Source of the DNA: Deltaproteobacteria bacterium
GTDB lineage: Bacteria > Desulfobacterota > Desulfobacteria > Desulfobacterales > SG8-13
Direction: 5' to 3'
Assembly: GCA_024639205.1 (NCBI GenBank)
Contig: JAHEIV010000245.1
Location: 1 to 5,196 of the forward strand
DNA length: 5,196 bases
Every line of letters starts with the position of its first letter. Position 1 is the stretch's first letter. The position numbers and the translations under genes are program-made. Below are positions 1 through 5,196 of this stretch, one piece after another. Under the pieces are notes generated by a model. That model was not told where the DNA came from. It saw only the letters and a list, made by a program, of their open reading frames with translations, and searched no databases.

Positions 1-1
1 T

Positions 2-373
2 GCCAAGAAGAGCGGCAAAGGCCCCATCAAGATTTCTGATATCGCTGCCGCCCAGGCGATTCCGCTCCGGTTTCTGGAAGTTATTCTCAGCCAGCTCAAA
101 GCGAGTGGATTCGTCGACTCTAAAAGGGGCTTTACCGGTGGTTATTACCTGCTCCGATCACCGGATCAGATAACGGTCGGCGACGTGCTGCGTTTCATGC
201 AGGGCGACGAAGATCCGGCCCACCGTGTATCCTGTATGTCCAAATTAGAATGCCCGTTTAACTGTGACTGCGCTTTTGTGCCCATGTGGACAAAACTCAA
301 TAAAGCTGTATTCAAAATATACGACGGAACATCGTTTCAGGACCTGCTGAACATTGAAAGGCTGAGGCGTTAA
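2..373 (+). CDS. Rrf2-family transcriptional regulator with probable Fe-S cluster (5' end missing)
   Basis: The frame is open from the left edge to TAA at 371-373, giving 123 residues. Family members are usually about 140-150 residues, so roughly 20-25 N-terminal residues (helix 1 of the winged helix) lie outside the window. Visible are the recognition region (ISDIAAAQAIPLRFLEVIL), the wing with its typical GFTGGYYLLRSP stretch, and the ITVGDVLRF segment that leads into the dimerisation helix. A cysteine cluster follows (codons at 233, 251, 263 and 269). Three of the four give C-x5-C-x5-C, the spacing that binds [2Fe-2S] in IscR and [4Fe-4S] in NsrR. The histidine found three residues after the last cysteine in IscR is replaced by Val. 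The MWTKL segment matches the conserved Trp region after the cluster. The gene sits 69 bases (36 if the upstream start is used) before hmcA on the same strand, so control of the hmc operon is a reasonable inference; D. vulgaris hmc is controlled by an Rrf2 protein. The family call is secure; the exact orthology is not. Confidence 0.92.
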   Translation, partial: AKKSGKGPIKISDIAAAQAIPLRFLEVILSQLKASGFVDSKRGFTGGYYLLRSPDQITVGDVLRFMQGDEDPAHRVSCMSKLECPFNCDCAFVPMWTKLNKAVFKIYDGTSFQDLLNIERLRR

Positions 374-377
374 ACTC

Positions 378-393
378 CAACGGATCACCGTTG
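378..393. promoter_or_regulatory. 6-bp dyad between regulator gene and hmcA
   Basis: CAACGG and CCGTTG form a perfect 6-bp inverted repeat around the 4-base loop ATCA. It lies 4 bases after the regulator stop codon and upstream of both candidate hmcA starts. No T-run follows, so it is not a good intrinsic terminator. It could be an RNA hairpin that sets the ratio of regulator to cytochrome message, or part of an operator for the Rrf2 protein, since that family binds dyad sites. The dyad is seen directly; its function is a guess. Confidence 0.4.
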
Positions 394-442
394 CAGCCGG
401 GGTAGATTTATGGCTGTAAATTCGACAGGGAACGGAAGCATC

Positions 443-2044
443 ATGAAGAAGGGAAAGACATTACTGCGACGGACGGGGATTGTATTTGGCGTCTTTTTTA
501 CGGTTGTGCTCGCATGGAGTATCGGGGCCCGGGGACTTCAGCAGTCACCGGCCAACCCGGACAAGCCGAGGGCAGACATCATCACCATCGATGGTCTGAA
601 AAGCTTCGGTGACCTTCAGAGACCGCCGGTGACATATTTCCACGAAAAGCACTCCGATGCCGTAGAGAAGCAGAACAAGGACTGTTCGGTCTGCCATCTC
701 AAGCAGGAAGCGCGTCAATCGCTCAAGTTCAAGCGTCTGCAGAACACCACCAAAAAGCAGGTCATGGATCTGTATCATAGAGAGTGTATCGACTGCCACA
801 ACCAGACCGCTGCTGCCGGGCAACAGAGCGGGCCGGTCACCTGTGGGCAGTGCCACAGGCAGAAATTTTCGGCGGCTTCATCGTGGGTGCCGATCGGTAT
901 GAACAAATCCCTTCACTACCGGCATTCCAAAGCGCTCGATGAAAAATGTGAGAGATGCCACCACGAATACAACGAAAGCAGCAAGGTGCTGTTTTACGCC
1001 AAAGGAAAAGAAGGAACCTGCCGCTATTGCCACCGGCAGCAGAATGAGGAAAACCGGATTTCCATGCGAAAGGCTTCTCACCAGGCCTGCGTCGACTGCC
1101 ACCTCAAGCAGCTCGCCCAGGATAAGGATGCCGGCCCGGTCAAATGCGGCAGCTGTCACGATCCTGTCGAGCAAAAACTCGTCAAGGTAATCGAGGATGT
1201 CCCGCGCATGAAGCGCAACCAGCCGGACGCTGTTTTCGTGAAAAATTCCAAAACAGGGTCCCCGGCCGACAACCCGCAACCGCAGGCATCCCCCACGCTG
1301 GTGCCCTTCAACCACAAAGGCCACGAAGGATATAACGATACCTGCCGTGTCTGCCACCACGCTGAAATGGATGCCTGTGCACAGTGCCACACGCTGCAGG
1401 GCGCCAAGGAAGGCCGGAACATCAAATTGTCACAGGCCATGCACCAGCTTGGCTCGGACCAGAGCTGCATCGGCTGCCACCAAAACAACCAAAAAAAGCC
1501 GGAATGCGCCGGATGCCACACGTCGATCAGTCGAACCCGAAGCATTGAAGCAAAGGAATCCTGCCGGATGTGTCACCTGGATGCCCGGCAGATAGCTGCC
1601 GGGACCGAAATCATGCTGGATCCCCAAGACAAAATGCTGGCCGCCCGACTGCTAAAGGAGCGCCGGCCGATCACCGCCACCTATCCGGACGAGGAAATAC
1701 CCGAAAATGTCTCCATAAAAGCGATTGCGGACCAATATGGCCCGGTGGAGCTGCCGCACCGAAAAATTGTAAAAACACTGATGACCAACATCGAGGACAA
1801 CAAAATCTCGAGCTATTTCCACCGCGATGCGGGCACGCTCTGTCAGGGATGCCACCACGCGAGTCCGGAAACCAGAAAGCCGCCCAGATGCAGCAGCTGT
1901 CACGGTAAGCCGTTCGATGAGAACAATCCGCTCAGACCCGGTCTGATGGCCGCTTACCACCAGCAGTGCATGGAATGTCACAGCGCGATGGGGCTCAAGA
2001 AACCGCAGGCCACTGATTGCACGGGCTGTCACAAGAAAAAATAG
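443..2044 (+). CDS. hmcA: HmcA, 16-heme high-molecular-weight cytochrome c, periplasmic
   Basis: The protein has 533 residues from ATG 443 (544 from an in-frame ATG at 410). I prefer 443 because it gives a compact Sec signal peptide: MKKGKTLLRR, then a hydrophobic stretch to about residue 29. It also matches the start of D. vulgaris HmcA (MRNGRTLLR) as I recall it. There are sixteen CXXCH motifs, at residues 81, 115, 134, 169, 193, 216, 235, 301, 312, 342, 355, 374, 467, 483, 509 and 526. Their spacing fits the known architecture: a triheme c7-like part (1-3), tetraheme c3-like domains (4-7, 8-11, 13-16) and a single heme 12. Shared segments such as SAASSW, KSLHYRH, PHRKIVKTL and CHGKPFD support true HmcA over the smaller Tmc, Nhc or Ohc cytochromes. 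The family role is to take electrons from periplasmic hydrogenase and cytochrome c3 and hand them to HmcB and the membrane subunits. The next gene starts after a 91-base gap. No disruption is seen. Confidence 0.97.
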   Translation: MKKGKTLLRRTGIVFGVFFTVVLAWSIGARGLQQSPANPDKPRADIITIDGLKSFGDLQRPPVTYFHEKHSDAVEKQNKDCSVCHLKQEARQSLKFKRLQNTTKKQVMDLYHRECIDCHNQTAAAGQQSGPVTCGQCHRQKFSAASSWVPIGMNKSLHYRHSKALDEKCERCHHEYNESSKVLFYAKGKEGTCRYCHRQQNEENRISMRKASHQACVDCHLKQLAQDKDAGPVKCGSCHDPVEQKLVKVIEDVPRMKRNQPDAVFVKNSKTGSPADNPQPQASPTLVPFNHKGHEGYNDTCRVCHHAEMDACAQCHTLQGAKEGRNIKLSQAMHQLGSDQSCIGCHQNNQKKPECAGCHTSISRTRSIEAKESCRMCHLDARQIAAGTEIMLDPQDKMLAARLLKERRPITATYPDEEIPENVSIKAIADQYGPVELPHRKIVKTLMTNIEDNKISSYFHRDAGTLCQGCHHASPETRKPPRCSSCHGKPFDENNPLRPGLMAAYHQQCMECHSAMGLKKPQATDCTGCHKKK

Positions 2045-2061
2045 CCGTCGCGATCCGACGG
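2045..2061 (+). other. Hairpin directly after hmcA stop codon
   Basis: CCGTCG (2045-2050) and CGACGG (2056-2061) form a perfect 6-bp GC-rich stem with a 5-base loop. G2044 with T2062 (wobble) and A2043 with T2063 could extend it to 8 pairs. Only TTT follows before GG, so it would be at most a weak, leaky terminator. Its place immediately after the stop codon suits a 3'-end stabiliser or attenuator that lets the soluble cytochrome be made in excess over the membrane subunits. The hairpin is seen; the role is inferred. Confidence 0.5.
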
Positions 2062-2135
2062 TTTGGCGGCGTTGGCTGAAACGACGATGCCAGTATCCGG
2101 AAAACCGTAATATTTTAGCGCGTTGAGGTAAGTCT

Positions 2136-3359
2136 ATGTCTATTTCGAGGAGAAGATTTCTTGGTTGGCTGGGAGCTGCCGGACTCAGCACGACGCTGGG
2201 ATCGACGGCCGGGGCTGCGACCAGCAGGCACTTTACCGGTCATCCGGACGCCATGGGGGTTTTGTTCGACAGCACCCGCTGCATCGGCTGCCGCAAATGT
2301 GAAGCTGCCTGCAACCTGGTCAACGAGCTGCCGCTGCCGGACCGGCCCTTCGACGATCTGAAGATCCTGGAGAAGACCCGCCGAACGAAAGCCGGGACCT
2401 ACACAGTGGTCAACCGCTACGATTCAACGTCGGCTGCTGCCGGGCCGCTTTACCGCAAGATTCAGTGCAATCACTGCATGGAGCCGGCCTGCGCGTCAGC
2501 TTGTTTTGTCAGAGCATTCCGGAAAACCGAAACGGGAGCCGTCACCTATGACGCCTCGGTGTGTGTCGGGTGCCGGTACTGCATGATTGCCTGCCCGTTT
2601 GCCATCCCGACATACGAATACGACAAGGCCCTGACGCCGCGGGTTCAAAAATGTACCCTCTGCTATCCACGGATCTCCAAAGGGTTGCTGCCCGGCTGTG
2701 TGGAAAGCTGTCCGACCGAAGCCCTTACCTTCGCAAAGCGGTTGGATCTTTTACGGGTTGCCCGGGAGCGAATCCGCCGGTTTCCGCAGCGTTACGTGGA
2801 TCACATCTACGGCGAAAACGAAATGGGTGGCACCAGCTGGCTGTATCTGTCTGCCGTGCCGTTCAGAGAAATCGGGATGCGTGAAGATCTGGGAGTAACT
2901 CCGGCTCCTCAGCTCACCAAGGGAGCGTTGAGCGCCGTGCCGATCGTAGTTGGGCTGTGGCCGGTGCTGCTAACCGGCGTGTATGCGATTTCCAAGCGCA
3001 AGGAGAAGATTGCCGATGCAGAGAAACAGCATGCCATAAAAGCGGCTGTCGTTCAGGCTCAGACCGAGGCCGGGGAGAAACTGGCAGCTGCATTGGATCA
3101 GGCCAAGCAGCAAAAGGAAAAAGAGATAGAGATGCGGATCAACAACGCCCTTGAAGAGGCTGCCAAAGCGCAGGCCGAGGAGGCAGCCGAACCAGCGGCC
3201 GAGAAGGCAGCCGAACCAGCGGCCGAGAAGGCAGCCGAACCAGCGGCCGAGAAAGCAGCCGAACCGGATGCTGAGAAGGCAGTCGGACCGGATGCTGAGA
3301 AGGCAGTCGGACCGGAGGCCGAGAAGACTGACAAGCCTGAGGATGAGGAGGAATCTTGA
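2136..3359 (+). CDS. hmcB: HmcB, Tat-exported membrane-anchored four [4Fe-4S] ferredoxin-like subunit
   Basis: This 407-residue protein starts with a twin-arginine signal (S4-R-R-R-F-L9, then a hydrophobic stretch, with likely cleavage near AGA at residues 25-27). Sixteen cysteines in four groups follow: C49/52/55/59, C111/114/119/123, C143/146/149/153 and C173/176/188/192. This is the classic DmsB/NrfC/HmcB layout for four [4Fe-4S] clusters, so it probably carries electrons from HmcA to the membrane subunits. One transmembrane helix lies at about 264-285 and is followed by KRKEK, which puts the C-terminus in the cytoplasm by the positive-inside rule. The tail from about 290 onward is charged and predicted coiled coil, and it includes six octapeptide repeats (350-397). 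I recall D. vulgaris HmcB as about 370 residues with a similar but less repetitive tail. GAGGT at 2125-2129, six bases before the ATG, supports the start. The stop shares one base with the hmcC start, suggesting translational coupling. Confidence 0.96.
   Translation: MSISRRRFLGWLGAAGLSTTLGSTAGAATSRHFTGHPDAMGVLFDSTRCIGCRKCEAACNLVNELPLPDRPFDDLKILEKTRRTKAGTYTVVNRYDSTSAAAGPLYRKIQCNHCMEPACASACFVRAFRKTETGAVTYDASVCVGCRYCMIACPFAIPTYEYDKALTPRVQKCTLCYPRISKGLLPGCVESCPTEALTFAKRLDLLRVARERIRRFPQRYVDHIYGENEMGGTSWLYLSAVPFREIGMREDLGVTPAPQLTKGALSAVPIVVGLWPVLLTGVYAISKRKEKIADAEKQHAIKAAVVQAQTEAGEKLAAALDQAKQQKEKEIEMRINNALEEAAKAQAEEAAEPAAEKAAEPAAEKAAEPAAEKAAEPDAEKAVGPDAEKAVGPEAEKTDKPEDEEES
3183..3326 (+). repeat. 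Six in-frame 24-base tandem repeats in hmcB tail
   Basis: Six contiguous 24-base units encode AAEPAAEK three times, then AAEPDAEK, AVGPDAEK and AVGPEAEK (HmcB residues 350-397). Units 1 and 2 are identical at the DNA level and unit 3 differs from them by one base; units 4-6 have diverged and partly share changes. The array is a multiple of three, so gain or loss of units would keep the frame. The gradient from identical to diverged units suggests recent expansion at the 5' side of the array. Confidence 0.93.
3345..3351 (+). promoter_or_regulatory. Ribosome binding site of hmcC inside the hmcB end
   Basis: A strong purine-rich Shine-Dalgarno sequence (GAGGAGG) lies within the last codons of hmcB. 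It ends seven bases before ATG 3359. It favours ATG 3359 over the in-frame TTG at 3356 and fits reinitiation across the one-base stop/start overlap (TGATG). Confidence 0.75.
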
Positions 3360-4531
3360 TGCCTGAAGAATCAGCAACCAGCGGCAAAAAAATCTTCACC
3401 CCGTTTAACATCGTTGCCGGTATAATCCTCGCAGTCGGTGGGGTTTTGACAATATTGCGGTTCACCGGCGGACTGGCCACCGTCACCAATCTTTCCGACT
3501 ACAATCCCTGGGGCATCTGGATCGGCTTTGATCTTCTGGTAGGTGTCGCACTGGCTGCCGGGGGGTATGTCACCTCTGCGGCGGTTTACATTTTCGGGAT
3601 GAAAAAATACCATTCTGCGGTGCGTCCGGCGATTTTGACCGGATTTTTAGGGTACGCACTGGTGGTGCTGGCACTGCATTACGATGTAGGCAGGCCCTGG
3701 CGGCTGCCGTATCCCTTCATCGTTCAGCAGGGAACCACATCGTTGCTCTTTGAGGTCGGCGCCTGTGTGGCGCTTTACCTGGCGGTGCTGTTTATTGAGT
3801 TCACGCCGGCACCGCTGGAGTGGCTCGGCTTCAAACGTGCCCGCAACATAGTGGTAAAGCTGACCATGCTGCTGACGATATTCGGTGTGGTTCTCTCTAC
3901 GCTCCACCAGTCCTCTTTAGGCGCCCTGTTTTTGATCGCACCATCCAAACTGCACCCGCTATGGTATTCTTCTTACATTCCGATATACTTCTTCGTGTCC
4001 AGCATTATTGCCGGTCTTTCCATGGTTATTTTTGAAGGGGCGCTTTCCTATCGTTTCTTTAAAGGTAATATGGACGAGGAGCACATGGCGGAAAAGGACA
4101 CCCTCGCGCTCGGTTTCGGCAAGGCAGCATCACTGGTGCTGGCCGGTTATTTTATCATAAAGGTCATCGGTATCGCCGCCGACAATAACTGGCATTACCT
4201 GGCGACCGGTTACGGTGCCTGGTTCCTGGTGGAACTGCTCGGTTTTGTCGCCTTGCCGTGCTTTCTGTATGCGGTGGGCGTCCGTGACAGGAACGTGAAA
4301 CTAATCCGCTGGACAGCGGCCATGACGGTGCTTGGCATCGTTCTCAACCGCCTGAACGTGAGCATTATCGCTTTTAACTATCACCTGCCTTCCAGCGAAC
4401 GCTATTTTCCCCATTGGATGGAAATCGGCATATCCTTGTTCATCGTGACCTTGGGGCTGGTGGTGTTCAAGTTTATCGTCACCCGAATGCCGGTTCTTTA
4501 TGAGCACCCGGAGTACAAGGGGGCCCACTGA
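3359..4531 (+). CDS. hmcC: HmcC, NrfD-like polytopic membrane subunit
   Basis: This 390-residue, very hydrophobic protein has about ten membrane helices, at roughly 15-34, 52-79, 92-108, 129-147, 163-181, 205-228, 250-272, 286-306, 315-335 and 353-374. It belongs to the NrfD/PsrC family: membrane subunits without cofactors that pair with a four-cluster ferredoxin-like partner (here HmcB) and, in characterised relatives, bind the quinone. Segments such as NLSDYNPWGIWIGFD, FGMKKYHSAVRPAIL, HQSSLGALFLIAP and ERYFPHWMEI match D. vulgaris HmcC as recalled, and the length is also close. It starts at an ATG overlapping the hmcB stop by one base and is followed by a 119-base gap before hmcD. In the complex it would link HmcB to the menaquinone pool or to HmcE and HmcF. 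Whether it moves protons cannot be read from the sequence. Confidence 0.96.
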   Translation: MPEESATSGKKIFTPFNIVAGIILAVGGVLTILRFTGGLATVTNLSDYNPWGIWIGFDLLVGVALAAGGYVTSAAVYIFGMKKYHSAVRPAILTGFLGYALVVLALHYDVGRPWRLPYPFIVQQGTTSLLFEVGACVALYLAVLFIEFTPAPLEWLGFKRARNIVVKLTMLLTIFGVVLSTLHQSSLGALFLIAPSKLHPLWYSSYIPIYFFVSSIIAGLSMVIFEGALSYRFFKGNMDEEHMAEKDTLALGFGKAASLVLAGYFIIKVIGIAADNNWHYLATGYGAWFLVELLGFVALPCFLYAVGVRDRNVKLIRWTAAMTVLGIVLNRLNVSIIAFNYHLPSSERYFPHWMEIGISLFIVTLGLVVFKFIVTRMPVLYEHPEYKGAH

Positions 4532-4650
4532 AGAACGGGTGACGAACGACAAGGAGCAAGCAACAAAAAAGCAAGGGGGGGTGCTGTCGGGACCAGAACC
4601 CGGCTAGCCCGCAAATCCAAACGGACAGAACTGGTAAGGAACGCATCGAT
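4532..4650 (+). other. Purine-rich gap between hmcC and hmcD
   Basis: This 119-base gap has a purine-rich left half, including A6 (4565-4570) and G7 (4575-4581). A weak hairpin follows: GTCGGG 4586-4591 pairs with CCCGGC 4599-4604, with one wobble and a 7-base loop. No U-run follows it, so it is not a convincing terminator, and I see no convincing promoter. AAGGA at 4636-4640 is the probable ribosome site for hmcD, at a rather long 10-base spacing. Confidence 0.4.
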
Positions 4651-4782
4651 ATGGACACGGTTTTTCACAGCCTGCATGACTTCATGCTGCGCACCGAGAG
4701 TATCACCTACATCTTGATTGTGGTGGCACTGATCGGCATCACCGGATTTTGGCTGTTTTTATCCGACAGCGATGATAAGTGA
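4651..4782 (+). CDS. hmcD: HmcD, small single-helix membrane subunit
   Basis: The 43-codon frame runs from ATG 4651 to TGA 4780-4782. It encodes an N-terminal amphipathic part (MDTVFHSLHDFMLRTESITY), one strong transmembrane helix at about residues 20-37 (ILIVVALIGITGFWLF core) and a short acidic end (SDSDDK). D. vulgaris HmcD is likewise a tiny one-helix protein of about 47 residues between hmcC and hmcE, so position, size and topology all agree. Its biochemical role in the complex is not established; it may be a small structural subunit of the membrane module. The call rests mainly on context because such a short protein carries little family signal. The frame stays open upstream of 4651 but has no other ATG nearby, so this start is the natural one. 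Confidence 0.82.
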   Translation: MDTVFHSLHDFMLRTESITYILIVVALIGITGFWLFLSDSDDK

Positions 4783-4913
4783 CAATCGTTTTGATCGTGT
4801 GGTATCTGATAAGATGGCCTGCGAGGGAAGGCCGGTCTCGATCGGCAGCGATCGCACGCCGCCCGCCCGTGGTGGGTTAACGCTTTTATGACAAACAACC
4901 GATGGAGTCTGCA
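4783..4913 (+). other. Gap between hmcD and hmcE with small dyads
   Basis: This 131-base gap holds two small inverted repeats. One is GGCCT/AGGCC with an 8-base loop at about 4817-4834. The other is a perfect 6-bp CGATCG/CGATCG pair around GCAG at 4839-4854, part of which is the octamer GCGATCGC (4848-4855). Neither has a T-run. No clear promoter is seen. GGAG at 4904-4907 is the likely ribosome site for hmcE. Confidence 0.4.
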
Positions 4914-5196
4914 ATGTACCAATTCGTTACCGGACCGCTGGCATGGATCGCCTTTGCCGTATTTTTTATCGGCATCATCGCACGGGCCGTTTGGTATTTC
5001 CGGGGTCTGAACTGGCAGTTGGACCGGGTGGCCTACCGCCCCCATATGCGCTACGGCATCCGAGGGGCAGTCCGATCGATCGTGTATTGGCTGCTACCTT
5101 ACGGAACGCACAGCTGGCGAAACAATCCCATTTTCACCCTGCTGGTCTTTGTCCTGCACATCGGCCTGCTGTTGACACCCGTTTTTCTGCTGGGGC
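4914..5196 (+). CDS. hmcE: HmcE, NarI-like membrane subunit (3' end missing)
   Basis: The frame is open from ATG 4914 to the right edge, giving 94 residues of a protein that should be about 225. GGAG at 4904-4907, six bases before the ATG, supports the start. The N-terminus MYQFVTGPLAWIAF opens transmembrane helix 1 (about residues 5-28). A loop with DRVAYRPH and the segment WLLPYGTHSWRNNPIF follows, and then helix 2 (about 73-93), which carries His82 in VLHIGLL, a candidate heme b ligand. This matches the gamma-subunit (NarI/DsrM-like) fold of HmcE as recalled from D. vulgaris (MYAFLTGP..., DRVAYA, GSRSWRANPVFT, FHIGLL). HmcE is thought to carry heme b and, with HmcC and HmcF, to connect the periplasmic arm with quinone or the cytoplasmic iron-sulfur subunit. 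The rest of the gene and any hmcF lie beyond the window. Confidence 0.92.
   Translation, partial: MYQFVTGPLAWIAFAVFFIGIIARAVWYFRGLNWQLDRVAYRPHMRYGIRGAVRSIVYWLLPYGTHSWRNNPIFTLLVFVLHIGLLLTPVFLLG

Noticed and set aside
878..1390. A 170-codon open frame on the minus strand inside hmcA (also others at 545-856 and 1156-1545)
   Set aside because: It is fully antisense to an unmistakable 16-heme cytochrome, and its protein has no recognisable domain. The length is explained by GC-rich codon bias.
2108..2116. TAATAT / TATTTT, a possible -10 box before hmcB
   Set aside because: There is no acceptable -35 element at the right distance, and no GG-N10-GC pair for sigma-54. The AT-rich stretch is close to the ribosome site.
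1652..2191. A 179-codon minus-strand frame spanning the hmcA end and hmcB start
   Set aside because: It covers the conserved coding ends of two real genes and has a low-complexity, Arg/Leu-rich product with no family signal.
2970..3489. Repetitive open frames on the minus strand (FSAAGSA-type and VRLPSRPL-type) and in another plus frame over the hmcB tail
   Set aside because: The 24-base repeat is open in several frames, so these are translations of the same repeat. Only the hmcB frame continues a real protein.
4539..4607. A 22-codon GTG-started frame in the hmcC-hmcD gap
   Set aside because: It has no clear ribosome site, is polar and low in complexity, contains the A6 and G7 runs, and has no known equivalent in hmc operons.
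4779..4808. GTGACA ... TATCTG as a possible promoter for hmcE
   Set aside because: The -10 element matches the consensus poorly and the first half overlaps the hmcD stop codon. There is not enough to call it.
4814..4891. A 25-codon ATG-started frame in the hmcD-hmcE gap
   Set aside because: It has no Shine-Dalgarno sequence, overlaps the dyads, and its composition is unremarkable.
1..5196. CRISPR arrays, tRNA or rRNA genes, insertion sequences, attachment sites
   Set aside because: No spaced direct repeats, cloverleaf or rRNA-like segments, transposase frames or terminal inverted repeats were seen. The only tandem array is the coding repeat in hmcB.

Overview
The window carries the front part of an hmc (high-molecular-weight cytochrome) operon, the transmembrane redox complex known from sulfate-reducing Desulfobacterota such as Desulfovibrio vulgaris. 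It most likely comes from a sulfate-reducing or related anaerobic member of that phylum. The evidence is a 16-heme c-type cytochrome of HmcA size and heme spacing, followed by genes for HmcB, HmcC, HmcD and HmcE in the canonical order and all on the + strand. Family comparisons come from memory of the D. vulgaris proteins; no database search was run.

Layout: 2-373 is the 3' part of an Rrf2-family regulator gene whose start lies left of the window. It has an IscR/NsrR-type C-x5-C-x5-C motif. A short gap with a 6-bp dyad separates it from hmcA (443-2044; an alternative start lies at 410). A 91-base gap opens with a hairpin directly after the hmcA stop. Then come hmcB (2136-3359) and hmcC (3359-4531), which overlap by one base. 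A 119-base gap precedes the 43-codon hmcD (4651-4782). A 131-base gap precedes hmcE (4914 to beyond the right edge). All five hmc genes are probably co-transcribed; hmcF (a cytoplasmic HdrD-like iron-sulfur protein) would be expected beyond the right edge.

Working together: periplasmic HmcA accepts electrons, classically from periplasmic hydrogenases through tetraheme cytochrome c3. It passes them to HmcB, a Tat-exported four-cluster ferredoxin-like protein anchored in the membrane, and on to the membrane subunits HmcC (NrfD-like), HmcD and HmcE (NarI-like, heme b), towards the menaquinone pool and/or the cytoplasmic HmcF.

This is not a new type of system, but several points deserve a second look: the regulator lies upstream of hmcA, whereas rrf2 is at the distal end in D. 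vulgaris; it has a probable iron-sulfur sensor site; HmcB has a long charged tail made partly of a degenerate octapeptide repeat and probably cytoplasmic; dyads lie in the intergenic gaps; and HmcA has exactly 15 non-motif histidines for 16 hemes.
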